From positions 10,697,871 through 10,761,870 of the forward strand of contig JABBOT010000014.1 in assembly GCA_016165875.1 (NCBI GenBank): a DNA stretch of 64,000 bases. The letters run 5' to 3'. The DNA is from Acanthopleura granulata (taxonomy: Eukaryota > Mollusca > Polyplacophora > Chitonida > Chitonidae). The notes under the pieces are model-generated. The model ran no database searches. It was not told the DNA's origin and saw only the letters and a list, made by a program, of their open reading frames with translations. A program made the translations under genes and the position numbers. Shown here piece by piece: positions 41,801-56,800 of this stretch; the first letter of the stretch is position 1; each line of letters opens with the position of its first letter.

Positions 41801-44800
41801 TTAAGTGTGATTTACTTTCCTGTGACATCAAGCGTCCAGTTGTGCTTTGATCTGTTGATCTGCACATGCTTCTTCTTTGAAAAACACACGACACACGAGA
41901 GATGGTGTGAGTGCTTTGACGCAGTTGTTCTTTTACTTTTATAATTATTTTAGTCCTCCAGCCTTTCATGAAACTCACAGATACAGTGAGCACTAGCTGA
42001 GAGACTGAGATGCACTCTATTACACAACACTAGATGGTAGCAAGATGATAGCAAGATTTTGTTAAACTTTTTCACATAAGTATTACACGTAAAGGTAAGC
42101 TTTATCAATTTCGACAAAGATTCTTACGATCTCTAGTCGAATTGTTCCTGGCTTTAAGGATTAATTAGTATGTTTTTGTTGTCCCTTGTTCTTTCACATT
42201 TATTGTAGTTCTCCAACCTTTTCGTAAAACTTTTTAAACCTTTGATTTGGCTATTGGAAAGGATTTCAAGTTCAGATATTGTTATTAAAATAATTGGTGT
42301 CAATGTCTTCAGTCATTATTTTCAGAATTATTCTGTGTTTTTTTTTGGTAATCTCACCGTAATTTTGACTCATTCTGACAGTAAACCGTGATTTGTTTTC
42401 AGGTTGATCGTTACCACTACTTGATCGATCTGTTACTGTCTGCTGGCCACTGTGTTCACCTGACTGGAGGGACAGCTGTTGGCAAAACTAGTGTGATACA
42501 GGTAATATAATTTTATCTTTATTTATGAAAGGCAACTTGATCAGTTTAGAATGAAAACTCTTCTTCCCCAAGGCCTTCACTTGTCCATTTAACCAGTGTG
42601 ATTGCTTTTAGAGGTATTAAATCTCAAGTCTGTTATTGGTTGTCCAGAAAGGAAGAGGCAACTTGGGAAAAATGGTCACGTGTCCCATAATCAGTGTGTT
42701 TTGTTCCTTCTTACAGTAGAACAAGGGAAGGTTGTAAAAGGTTTTGGAGTGGACAATTTGTAAATATGCACAATGTCTTGTAATATTAGTGGTTTTTCTT
42801 GCCATTTTCTTTGTGAGAAAACTCACTATTTTTTCATCACCAATGTATCAAAAAAATTTATTTCATGAAAACTCAGAAAGTTTGTCTAAAACTCAATTTT
42901 CAGATATTTCTTCTTGTGGTTACTGCAACAAGAAATTTGCTAGAAAGCAAATTTCATTATGAACCCTAAATCATAGCTCATTTTGTTGAATAATCCGCTA
43001 ACTTTCTTGTGATTGACAGCACCTGGTGAGCAGTAAGCATGTGCTGACCCGTATACAGATGTCACCTGGGCTGACAAGCGAGCGGCTTGGTCAGCGGCTG
43101 TTGAGCCGACTCACCGACCCCCATGTCCAGCAGAGTGGCTCAGGCCTGTCAATGGATGACAAAGACCTCACCTTCTTCATAGATGACCTTCACACAGCCC
43201 AAGGAGAACATGGTATATACACTGATGGACTTGTCAGAAAAAAGCTAGTACCTATTTTCTACTTACTCGATATATCATACTTCTTAGAAGTTTGCATAGT
43301 CCCTCCCCCCCTCTCAGTGTTAATGGAACATTTTTGACAATAAACATTTGATAATTTTTGTCATGCTTGTGTGACTCGGTGCGCATTCTTCTTTGTCCTA
43401 ACTGATGCCTGTCTTATGTCTTGTCCTCATCACTGAATCATCAGTCATCCTATTTACAACGAAATGACTGAAATAAGCCACATAGCTATTATGAGTGGTG
43501 CACATGAACGGGTCCTATCTCGTATAAACCAAAACAACTGGCTGTTTATGCCTAGGCTACCACATTCATGACATTAAAGGCTTTGGCGACAGCCCGGGAT
43601 TCATCTTAGTTCTGAATCTTCCTCTAAGCCATGTGGATTTATTTGTCTGCCAGCGAAGAAATCATAGTCATGTGATCTGGAAACAGCCCTCCAGCTCATA
43701 CTGTCAGTGTGACAGGAAACCATAATCATTCAGTCAGTATTGTAGCTCTAACTCCATGCCCAGTCTACCTGCCTGTTTCCCCCCCACCTCAGGTGTTCAA
43801 CCCTCGTTAGAGCTCCTTCGTCAGCTGTTGACGGAGGGAAGCCTGTATGATGTGGAGAGAAAGATGAGTGTGGAGACCAGGCCTGCCAAACTGCTCACTG
43901 TGTCCACGCTGCCGTCACAGCCAGGTATGTGTGTGTGTTTGTGTGATCTGATTGGCTCACCAACCAGGGTCTGGTCCAGGGCAGTTTGAAAGCTGTCAAA
44001 AGGGTTTGGAGTTCGGATGTTGTTCACCAGTGACCTCACGCCTATTTTTCTTTGTCCCTGAAGCAAAAATTTAATTAGCTTTTTCACTCACAGGCAAACA
44101 TGACGAGTACACTTCTCAAGAACTTTATTCAGAGCTAAACATAAAGGTGTACAAAAAGATTTGTGACGTCCCTGGTGAACTGCAATTATCAAGATGGTCC
44201 ATAAAACCCACCATACAATACATACCCACCAACATTTGACTGCATTTAATTTATTGGAAAAAACTCGAAAAAAAAGGCATTCAAAACATTTTCAGATGCA
44301 GTCTTTTTACTAACTAAAACTTAACTTTTTACTGAAACAAAGGATATTAACTAGGTCCTTGAGACAGATTTGAGAAACATTTTCTTTTACAAGTGGAAAC
44401 TTTATTTGTTACACAAAACAGTGATTTACTGTGTCATGGTCCACTTTCTTTCACCAGCCTCTCTCCTTGTTACAAAACATGGTTGACAGTGTCACAGTCC
44501 ATTTTCTTGTACTAGCCTCTGTCTCTCTCTCCTCAGGTAGCGGGTGTGGCATCTCCTGTCAGGTGATGTCCGCCAGACTGACTCGCCTCCTGGTCACCCT
44601 CACCTACTTTGAGCTTCCCCTCAGCAGCCTGCTGTCTATCATGTCCAAGCCCATCCTCAGCTGGCTTGAGGAATTCCCCACTCAATCCGTGGAGCATCAC
44701 AAAGACTTTGCCAATGTAGGTGCTTTTAGGTTTTGTTGTGTGATTTCATATGTCTGTAGGGATCTCCATGGCTGAGGGGATTGGCGCAAGTGCAACGTAA

Positions 44801-47800
44801 TGATGCATGCACCTGTCACCAATGAGGTCGCTGTGAGTTCTAGCCCAGGTTGGCTCTGCCCGTTTTCCTCCCATCATAATTCTGGCTGCCGTTGTGTAAG
44901 TGAAATATTCCAGAAAGAGATTAATTCTTGGAGAACTTCTGATCTCTTAGTGTTATTTGGTATCCAAAATATACATTTTGATCTTATTTGGTTCCCAGAG
45001 TGCACATTTGGATCTTGATGGGCTCCCAAAGTGTACGTTGGATCTTATTTTGTATCCAAAAGTTCATTTTGACCTCATTTGGTACTAAAATGTTTCAGGC
45101 CCTGGCAGCAGGACTGTACGAAATCTACACAGCTGTCAAGGAGAAGTTCCGGCCGACACCCGCCCATGCCCATTACCTGTTCTCCTTCCACAGTGTCGCC
45201 GTAGCTGTTCAGGGTCTCCTGCTCATGTCCCCACGATCACGCACAAGGAGAATAAAGGTCCGACGACGAGAACGCAAGGGCTTCGGTAAGCTCGGTACAC
45301 AACAGTACATTCAGAACGGTAATACTGTTTTGATGAGAATGTCATTTAAACGTAAGGTCCCGCGTAAATCCATTGTGAAAGTATGTATAATCCTTTGGAG
45401 TAAGAGCTGGCATTTTTCTTCTGCAACATTGATTTACTTTCATCTGACAGAGTTTGTTAGAGCACTAACACAGGTTCCAGCTGGTTTTTCAGATAGATTG
45501 GCACATTGTGGGACAGCTGACTTGTTTATCCTCTGTTTAATGATACAGTGGCACATTTTGGGATAGTTGTGACGTAAATCTTCTGAGTTGTCTGTCAACA
45601 TAACATGTAATAGCTTAGGGACAGCTCATTGTTTTAATGTTACATATTTTGATTATGTTATGTACGTGCGAACGACACTGCAAAGTATTTCCACACCATT
45701 GTGTTGTGGCAGGAGTAAGTTTCTTGATTGTTTCATGTCATAATTTTAAATGTATACCTAAGTTACAAACACAACCTTAGCAGCTTACTACAGTCTCAGG
45801 TGACAAGAGTGTTCCGCGGTTGGAAGAATTACGACGGAGCACGGCCAAATGTCAATTTCAAATTAGTAGCTGTTAGAAAAAACTGCTTTACTGAAATAAA
45901 AATCATATTGTTTAACCTTTTCGGCAAGCTTAACTTCGGACATCCAGTGTCTTTAACTTTAACAGAAAGATTGGCACAGTTTAGTGTAGCTCACTTGTCT
46001 CGTCAGAGCACTAACAGATTCTGGTCTGTTTTTTCAGAGAGCCTGGCTTACATTGGAATACCTGACTTCTCTCGTCAGAGTACTAAAGTCAGTTCTGACA
46101 GTGATGGTGGCTCAGAGGGCTGTGCCCCAATGATGAAAAGCATTGCCCAGCTTTGGTGTCATGAGTGTAATCGTGTGTTTGCAGACCGCCTTATTGACGT
46201 GGAAGGTAGGCACTGGCACTAACACTGCACTTACACTGTACATTGTATTTGCAGAACACCTTATTGCTGTGAAAAGTGAAGCCATGGCACTAACATCACA
46301 CTTACACTGTACATTGTGTTTGCAGAACACCTTATAGCTGTGAAAAGTTAAGCCATGGCACTAACATCACACATTGTGTACATTGTGTTTACAGACCAAA
46401 TCATTGATGTGGAAAGTAAACATTGGGACTAAGACGCGTTTGCTTGTACATTGTAGTTGCAGAACACCTTATAGCTGTGAAAAGTTAAGCCATGGCACTA
46501 ACATCACACTTACACTGTACATTGTATTTGCAGAACCCCTTATTGCTGTGAAAAGTTAAGCCTTGGCACTAACATCACACTTACACTGTACATTGTATTT
46601 GCAGAACCCCTTATAGCTGTGAAAAGTTAAGCCATGGCACTAACATCACACTTACATTGTACATTGTGTTTGCAGAACCCCTTATTGCTGTGAAAAGTTA
46701 AGCCATGGCACTAACATCACACTTACACTGTACATTGTATTTGCAGAACCCCTTATTGCTGTGAAAAGTTAAGCCATGGCACTAACATCACACTTACACT
46801 GTACATTGTATTTGCAGAACCCCTTATAGCTGTGAAAAGTTAAGCCATGGCACTAACATCACACTTACACTGTACATTGTAACATAATGTCATATGTCTC
46901 AGATACTGAAGCCCAAAGTCATTAACGAGCATGGGGACCTCACTGGCCTAACATGCTAGTTCAGTACAACGGCCAAGGAGTCTCTCACCAATACGGTCCC
47001 TTTGAGTTCAAGACCAACTCTGGCTGGCTTCCTCGCCAGTTGTAGGTGGAAATGTCGGTCAGAAGTCTTTGGATGGTCATGGGTTTCCCTCAGAGTATGC
47101 CCTGTTTCCTCCCACCATAATGCTGATGTCATGGGGCATAAAACACAGATCAAATAAATAAATAAACTCAGAAATCACGACCTCCGTTCTCACAGATTGT
47201 GTAACCAAGGCAACAGTAAGCGGTCGATGAAGTTTGGGTGACCATGCATCTCCCACCAGTACACTGTGCATATCTATGGTGAAGTTTGTCAGTTACTTGA
47301 TAAAGCTGATTGGTTTACTTCGGGGTACTGCAGTGTCCTCCATCTGTAATACTGACTGCCATTGTGTAAGGGAAAGATTCTTCAGAATATATGGCGTTTA
47401 GCAACAATGATTCATAAAAGAATGAATCTAATAAGCATAGGGGGGCCTCCATGGCCAAGGGGGTTAGCACACCAGTGTGATGTTATGACCCTGTGCCTCT
47501 CACCAGTGCGGTCGCTGCGAGTTCAAGTCCAGCTCATGCTTCCTTCCTCTCTGGCTGTATGTGAGAAGGGCCACCAGCAACATGCAGGTGGTTGTTGGTT
47601 TCCTCCCACCATAATGCTGCCTGCCCTTCTATAAGTGAAATATATTTGAGTACTGTATAAAACACGAATCAAATAAATAAATAGATAAGCACAGGGCCAT
47701 GTTACAGCCACAAGGGTAAGTTGAATGATAAGAATTATAGAGGACCCTGCGTTGAATTGATGATCAATTTATTTATTTATATATTAGGTTTTTCTGTTTC

Positions 47801-50800
47801 TTTTCTGTTCACAGACATTTCCTGGTATCACAGAACATTAGAAACCGTGGCTGTTAAATATTTCTGCTCTCCTCGCGTTGACAGACGTGCGGAGATGACT
47901 GCCATTCATGAGGAGCCACATGTGTTCAGGTATGGCCAGATGACTCCAGTGGACAGACACAATAATGTGTCTCCAGGACAGGAGAGTCATCAAGGGACAT
48001 CACCCATGCCAGACCAAGAGTCAGGACATCCACATGGTAACACTCCAGGCATGGAGAGTCCCTTGTCAAACCCTGAAAATGCAGCTGAGATAGGTGTGCC
48101 TGAAGTTCCCAATCAGCAGCCCGGATCTGCGCAGCTGTGCCCTCTTGGCTCTGTGCGAAAAGGAAAGCTGGATCACGGGAAGTCGCCAGAGAAGACTGCA
48201 GCGAAAAGACATAGCCTGCCAACATCAGGTTAGCGGTGGCAACTAAATATTCTTTTGATGCAAATGACGTCAAGGCTTAGTTTGCCTTAATGTAATAGAC
48301 TTTTTTGGTATTTCTGATTTTGTTGTGCATGGCCTGATATTTTCGGCTTCGTAGCTGTGCACAGGATAATTGAAAACACCACTTGCTCGCATCACTCGGT
48401 ATCTTTATCTTTCTCGTAACCAATGTTTAACATTAACCTGGGCTCCAAAAAGAGGCTACTGGTACATCTCAAACAACCTACCTGACACAGCAACCTGTGG
48501 ATGGTTGTGGGTTCCCCCGGGCTCTGCCTGGTTTCCTCCTACCATAATGTAGGCCTCCGTCATATTCTTGAGTACGCAAAACACCAATCAATCAAATAAA
48601 TAAATAAATAAAGGTGCCTGACACATCATTTTTGCAGATGACACCAGTGGTGGTTTGGGCAACCAGGCAAAGGTTACAATGGACAGAGTGGACTGGGGTA
48701 CAAACGAGTCGACTCGCACAACGACAAACATGGAGGAAGGGGAGGTCGATTCGGCACGCACCACGACGGACGTGGAGGAGACAGATGACCTTGACATCAG
48801 CTCAGAAGACGAGGAGAGTTCGTCGGAGGAAAATCTGGTTTCGTCTTCAGAGTGCGACACGGAGGACACCGATGCTGGTGAGTGAGGAATGAATAAATGA
48901 AACCTTTATTTAAAGAGGGTAGCTCTGTCAAATTGTAAAAGTTTGCTCTTCTCAAAGGCCCTCTGTAAGAACAATACATGAAAAAGTGAAAAGAGCATGT
49001 ACAATTTCATTTTAAAACAGGGAGTTAATAATACACGATTACAATTATGAAAGTGATAAAAAATAGATATGTGTAACAACTTACAGGATTATGTTAAATG
49101 TTTTTTTCAAAATTGTGACTGAGAATCAGTTAGTGATGGACTGTGCGACTGTTTTTATGCATTACAGGCATTAAAATTTCCCAACATTCAGAATCAAGTT
49201 GTCAACCAAAGTACAACCAATACAAAAGTAGTTCTAAGGTTGATTTACAGATGTAACCTTTCTGGCATTCAGTTTTGCTGCAAAGAAATTTACGTATATG
49301 CATGTAACTGTTTAAGAGGCTACATGGTTCCTGTTACATTCTCGTGGTTCTCCTTCTTTTTAATAAATATACATTCCTTGGAACTAACAAATTTTTTTGG
49401 AGATTTCAGTGAGCTGTTTAGTGAGAAAAAACCAATCATGGTATTGGTGAAAAGTGTACTCCGTTAAAACTGTTGTCAAGAGAGTTTGGGCAGTATGTAT
49501 TAATTCCTGAGGGTCAGATGGTGAAGTTACATGATCGCCTCAATACAGAAACCTTGTTGTTGCTGTTGTAGACTCTCCAGGTATGGCCATGTCGGAGGAT
49601 GTTGACCTGGGGGCCAGTCAGAACAGCCAAAGAGGTCAGGACAGGGTCAATGCAGGCTAATCCATCATTAACCAAATCCGTCTGAGGGAAATAATTCCTG
49701 TTTTGTATATTAAATCGGTTTTAATGAGCCCTTCGAAAGGACATTTTAGTAGAAGCAAATGGTTAAAAATTAGTTGGAATACAATGCAATCTTTCATTTT
49801 TGTATAGAGGTTTTTAAAATATTTTTGCTCCTGAAATCGCTATTCTCTATTAGAATCAGTCCATAAATAAATAAGTCTATTTTTTTTTTGCAGGGGAGTT
49901 GAAATAATTATGCAGTCATTATTTACATCAACAGGTTACATCAACAAATTTTTCCTTTTTTTTCGGGGGGGGGGGAGGAGGGAGTGGTCCTATTACTGCA
50001 CAAAATTCCAATCAAATAAATAAATGATACACATATATAGGTAATTTATTCCACATGGACAAAGAGGTATGTTAGTCAGTTAATCAGTCATTCTCTCCAT
50101 CATGGAAACAGGTGCAATACGCCGGGTGTCCAAGCAGGGAAAGCGTGGGGTGACGTTTAAGACTGGACTGATCTCAGATGCTGACCAAGAGGAGTACGAT
50201 GGGCCACTGATGACATATGATGAGGTACTTTCGCGAATCTTCATAAATCAATTCTTCGTATACCTTCCCTTCTTGTGCCATAATGTATGAGAAAGTTAAC
50301 TTCTAATGTTTGGTGAAGATAGCCTCAGATTTATGAGGTGTGTTTTAATCTTGTCATATGTTTATGACTTGTGTAGGTAAAGAATTTGGTTAGAAATCAG
50401 TATTACAATTAGAAATGTTTTAATAAAAGTGCACTATGAATGTTAAAATTGGGATTACTGGTTTACTGTGTGCTGAACAACCTAAGGTTTACTGTGTGCT
50501 GAACAACCTAAGGTTTACTGTGTGCTGAACAACCTAGGGTTTACTGTGTGCTGAACAACCTAAGGTTTACTGTGTGCTGAACAACCTAGGGTTTACTGTG
50601 TGCTGAACAACCTAAGGTTTACTGTGTGCTGAACAACCTAAGGTGTACTGTGTTGCTGAACAACCTAAGGTTTACTGTGTGCTGAACAACCTAAGGTTTA
50701 ATGTGTGCTGAACAACCTAAGGTTTACCGTGTGCTGAACAACCTATCAACATGTGTATTGCAGATTACATGACAACACTTTAATAGAATCAACAGGAAAA

Positions 50801-53800
50801 TGAATATTTTATTTGGATAGAATCAACAGGAAAATGAATATTTTATTTGGAATGTGTTAGTGTATTCCTGTCTGGCAGATTATAAAATAGCTTTTATTTC
50901 ATCTTGTAATTTACCATTGCAGCTGAAGGGCCCCCATAAGAGTTTGGCAGACATTTTGTACAGCAAGCATTTTATGAGGATTCTGACTGAGTCAAAGGGA
51001 GAGATGGTAGAGAAAGGTGAGGATTAAGTTGCCAACCACTAATCGTCATATTAACTTTTTTCTGAGCCTCTTTCTTAATTGGTATGAGCTTGTTAAGCAA
51101 TCAATGCTTCTTAGGTTGCCACAGTAGGGCTGAAAATTGCTGAAATAGCATTACTATTTAAGCCATAATCATTCATTTCTTTATTAATAATATGTAGATG
51201 TCTGCTTTCTTAATACGTCCTTCACTGTGATTTTTTCAAGTCCAGCTGATCGTACATTGCCAGAGATCGGTGAATGGCCATGGGTTCCCCCTGGGCTATG
51301 CCCAGTTTACTCCCACGGTTGCTTAAGTGAAATATTCTTGAGTATGATGTGAAACAGCAATCAAATAAATAAATTAATACATCTTTGTGTGGTCTTTATC
51401 GAGGTATGCTGCTTTGTTGCTTACAGAATACTTTCTTTGGGCTAAAATTTTTCGATCATAACTCATTTTGCCTGATTCTAACAGTTTTATTCAAGTTTGA
51501 AGGTTTGTTTGTAAAGTAGAATGATATCTTATTTGGAAATGGATTTGAGCTTTTGTGGTATCTGGGTGACAATGATCATTGACACCAGTGTGGCTGTTTG
51601 CACATTTTAACGTTTTGTGATAACCACATCTGTATACCATGTGTTTGAAACTTTGTCAGTGACTTGCTAGAGGTGGGTGGTTTTATCCTTGGAACTCATA
51701 CCTATAACCATGAAATTGACTGCCAAGGTATAAGTGAAACATTTTGGAGTTTGGCTTTATATAAGTGTCAAAAAAAATCTGTTTGTGCACATCAGGCTGT
51801 CTTCTGTTGCCAGGTTACGTGGAGACGACAGAGAGCCAGCTGACCAGTGCCCTGTACCTGACCCTGAGGATGTATAACACAGCCACTGGTCAACACCTGG
51901 ATCTGGCCTTCTTCACTCAGGCTGTCCAGCACGCGGCCAGACTGAGCAGGGTCATGGTGAGTACTGGAGGGCTGAGTATTATACAGGATGTGTGGGAAGC
52001 AGGATGTTGAGGCAGTTATGAGGGAGTTATCCAGCACGTGGCGCAGCTGAGCAGGGTCATGTGGTGTGCAGGAAGGATGGGTGGGTATCACATAGGATGG
52101 AGGTTGGCTGAGTAGGGTCATGGTGAGTACTGGAGGGCTGAGTATCATACAGGAAGGAGGATGTTGAGGCACACACTTAAATGAGGGAGTTATCTAGCAC
52201 GTGGCGCAGCTGAGCAGGGTCATGTGGTGTGCAGGAAGGATGGGTGGGTATCACATAGGATGGAGGTTGGAGGGTATGAGGATCGGTATTAAGTGTTCAT
52301 TACTCAGCCAGGCTGAGTAGGGTCATGGTGAGTATGGGAGCCGTGAGTGGGTGAGGGAGATTGGGGTTTATGTGTTTGGTGAGCGCTAAAGTGAAATAGT
52401 GTGAGTTTCGGGAACCAGGCCATGGTGAGTACTTTGCTTAATGGGTGCTTTAAATCAATTAATCCTTATCTTGGAGAAATTAAATCCAACACATTAGAAG
52501 TATTTGATTGATTTTTAAAAAAGTTTTGAGGTGATAATGAGTTTTTGTGACAAAATGTTTTCTTGAAGCCTGTTCCAATGCCTTGCCATACCTGACAGCT
52601 GAATTCTGTGTTGACAGTCATTGCCTGGGGGTCACGCCTTACTGCTGGGGGTCAGCTACTCCACAGGCCGGGGAACTCTGGCGAAATTAGCAGCCTTCAT
52701 AGCTCAGAGGAAGGTAAGTACTGTACTCTGACAGCTGGAGAGAGTCAGGCATTGTTTTGAAACTTTTGTGAGAGACTAGGGGCCAAATATTAGCAGTCAT
52801 GTTTAACATATGATATTTTATTTACAGTTGCATTGAAAGAGTGACCGAGATACCTGTAACTGCAAAAGCATTCACGAATTACAAGTTTTGATTTTGATTT
52901 TGATTTCATGTCTAGAAAAGCCACTTGCATCATTGAACACTTGCCTCATTGAACACTTGCATCATTGAACACTTGCATCGTTGAACAGTCTTGACTGCTT
53001 TTCTCTTACAGGTTTGATGCCAAAGCTGTTGTTTTTCTGACAAAAATATTAGTCAAACTTCAAAAAGCCCTAAGTGGCCCTGTAAGGTCAATGAATCAAT
53101 CAGAATCAAGCAAAATGTGCAATTTGGAAACAGACGAACTTTACGCTGTATTTCTTGCATGCTCCTTTAGAAATCGATGTTCTAGGTTGTTTTGGAAAAC
53201 AGTTTTGGAATTATTGATGTACAACCGCTTCATGGTTTATGAGCGCTACCCAAATGTCGCTTTTGTTGCAGAGTTTGAAACTTTTCTCTGTAACAAACTA
53301 GAGCTTGGGTCATGATCTGAACCAGTCTTACGATGTTCTACCCTGGCTTTATATTGTATGTGCACTGTTGTATAAGTGAAATATTCTTGAGAACAGCATA
53401 AAACACCAGCCAAATAGTTAAATAAATATCTTGTTATCATTAGCGCTATTTTATATGTACTGTGCTCTATAAATGACATGAAATTTCACCCCAAAATGCA
53501 CATTTTTAGAGGCAAATAAATGCCATAAAATTCCATTTTTGCAGCTGAAACAAACTCTTTTTCAGTAGGATATCATCAAACATCCAAACAAACCTCAAAC
53601 ACTTTTCTGCAAGCAGTAGAACTCTCAGAATGAGGAAATATGAGCAGTTTTGTCATTGACGAAATTTCAAGTCATTTAGTGTAAGTTACCTTTCATACTT
53701 TTGTAACCAGGTGTTTGAGCCAAAGCCGCAGTCCACACAGGAGCTGACCACGCAGGTGACCAGACAGCACATCAGGCGGTGTTGCAACTACGCCGGGGTC

Positions 53801-56800
53801 ACAAAGAAACCTGCTGTACTGCTGATAAATGAGGCCCTGGGGGAGCAGAGCCTAAGAGACGTTACGGCAGTCATGACAGAAGGTGAGCACAACACATAAT
53901 ATTCATGTATGTGATGAAATATGTACTTGTGATAAATATGGTTGACAAGCCCATGAAAAGTTATCATCACAAATATTGTTGACAAACGACTCTGACAGAT
54001 ATGTGTAACAAAAACCTCTGACAAATACCTGTGACAAACAGAAAAATCCAGACAAACAGAAAACTGTGTGAAAATTCCTGAAAAATGCGTGAAACAAACT
54101 GATGACAAGAACTCATTACAAATACCTGTGACATAAACCCCTGACAAATACCTGTGACGATACCTCCAGACAAATACCTGTGACAAAACCTCCAGTAACT
54201 CTTAGCTACTTGTTGCGAAATAGGCTCCAGACAAACGCCATTGACAAATACTCTCACACAACTACATTTGACAAAACCTCCATGAAAATTCTTGTGACAA
54301 CTGCCTGGGATGAACATTTCTGGTGGACACATCTGACAGTTTCCTGTACTGATTGCAGGCACCTGTCCTGGCCTATACAATGAGGAGGAACTTCAGGATC
54401 TGATCAGCCAGATGATGCCAGGAGGAGTTCAGATCAAGAGACCGGACAAGATTGATCAGGCCTTTGACAGATTCCTCAAGAAAGTCAGGCAAAACCTCCA
54501 TGTTGTAGTCTGCCTCAACTACAGAGGTATGTTACTGTACAGATGGGCAGGGTACAGGATTGTTGCCAAAAATATGAGATTTCTTCACATCATCGTCTCA
54601 GGCACATATACAAGCGACAGGTATTCAGAGAAATGGACTGTTCCCAAGATGATGTTACTTTTGTGCTTTGCACTCATTTCTCCTTTTTTTGCTGTTGTTG
54701 CTGTTCTTGTTGTTGGGGAATTTGTGGTATGGAGCTGATATCAAATCTGCTTATTTCTTTCACTCATAAATATTGGGAGAACTTTTATTTTCCATGCAGT
54801 TCTTTTGAACATCACAGTAAAGTCAGATGGTTTGCCTTCATGTATGTTTTCAGAAAAAATGTTATGACCAGTTTTTTTCCAAAGTTCTCCCAGTGACCAC
54901 TGCATGTTCAGAGACCATCGTCATTAAATTGTGTTTGCAGGTAACAGTTTCAGCTCAAACTTTAACGGACTGTACCACAAGTTACAAAAGTGCCCTGGGC
55001 TGCTAAAGCAGTGTGTCTATGTGGATGTGTACAGGGAGTGGGACAAGGGGGCCTACGTGACGGTGGCCAACCGCTGGCTCAGGCACCCCTACTCCAAGGT
55101 GAGGATCAGTCAATACCGCATAACTTTTTAGGTTCAACAAGCAGCTGTGTTAGTTGATTTGTCTGTCTGTCTGTTGGTCTTTCAGTCAAATTTTTGACAC
55201 CCTGTCTTCCAGCATTTGGTATTCACTCAACGATGGCACTGATTGCAAGACATCTTCGACTTTCTTTAAGATGTTGCAGCTATTGCAAATTAATATTATT
55301 ATTATTATTTTGAAAAAATATTAGAACAAATTTTGTAATTTAATGTACGGTAAATGGCCTAAATCTTCAGCACGAAACTGCGTCTTAGAAGCAAACAAAT
55401 GTCATAAAATGTTACCTTTAGTGCTAACACTTATATTTTTCCAGTCGGATATCTTCCTACCCCTCCATACAAACCTCAGAGGAAAAAAAAAACATTCTTG
55501 GTCATATACCGTATTGATTGTATTTGATCTTTGTCACTGTCCTGCCACGTTCGTATAATAACACATTTTTGTGTACATTTTTTGCACAATTTTTCACTTG
55601 AAAGTTTAAAATGCTGAAAATCTCTGGATGTAAATCAAGAAACAGTTTCAGCATATCTATGTCCTGGAATATTACAGCTTCAAGTGCCATGGAATGATGT
55701 GCTTAAAGAGGAGCAGATCAACTTAACTAGTGGTGCCATGGCGTACATCCATATGACAGCTAAAGCCGCCGTAGAGCAACAGTACTGTCACCACAGGCAA
55801 CCCCTGAGATTCTACACACCCCTCACCTTCATGGAGTTTACCCGTATCTTCAGGGCTGTCTCTGTACATCTGGCTAAACGAGAACAGGTCAGTTACATCC
55901 ACGTGACAGCCAAGGCTGCAGTAGAAGAGTAGTACTGTCACCACAGGGAACACCTGACGTCCTACACACCCATCACCTTTATGGAGTTTACCCATATCTT
56001 CAGAGTTTGTCTCTGTACCTTGGTTAAATGACAACAGGGTTCTACACACCCCTCACTTTCATGGAATTAATACCTGCACATTGTATCTTCAGTTGTCTTT
56101 GTACATCAAATATCATCAAGTATCGTCTCAACATGATGTATCAGTTTCTTACTTGAAACCCAGCCTTGAACAGGAACATTGTGGACTTGTTTGGGGTATC
56201 TTGTTGACAGTAAACAGTCTAGGACTCTTGTGTGTCGATTTATACAGTTTAAAGTTTATCAAAGAGCACAATCTCATGTTTCTCATGTGTACACAGCAAA
56301 GTTTGTCATTATCTGGCCAAAGGTTAGTGGTTTACCACGGCTCTCCAGTCTCTTCCACCCATAAAACTGACTGCCATCATATGAGTAAAAAAATTCTTGA
56401 CTGTCACTTTAAACAGTAAAATAAGGAAATAAATAAATTAATTCGTAGCCACTAAGAAGAAAGTTGTACTTCTATCAGGCCACCATAGAGAAGTACCAGG
56501 TCTTACTTGGGAAGATGAATCAGGCCTCGGCAACCATAGCTGGCTACAAGAGGGAGGTGTCCGAGCTGACCCCCAAGCTGAGGGATGCCCATGTGGTTAT
56601 CAGGGACTGGCTGGATAAGGTGGAGGAAGGCAAGAAAGCCTATATACAGGTGGGTGGATGCACCTGGCCCTAATGAGCTGCCCTGCCCCATGCAGTGACG
56701 ACTCGGATCAAGACTTGACCATTGACTCGAATCAAGGCTTGACCATTGGTTTCTTGCAAAATTATGAGCACTACGTTAACAGTTTACCCACAATTTTCAT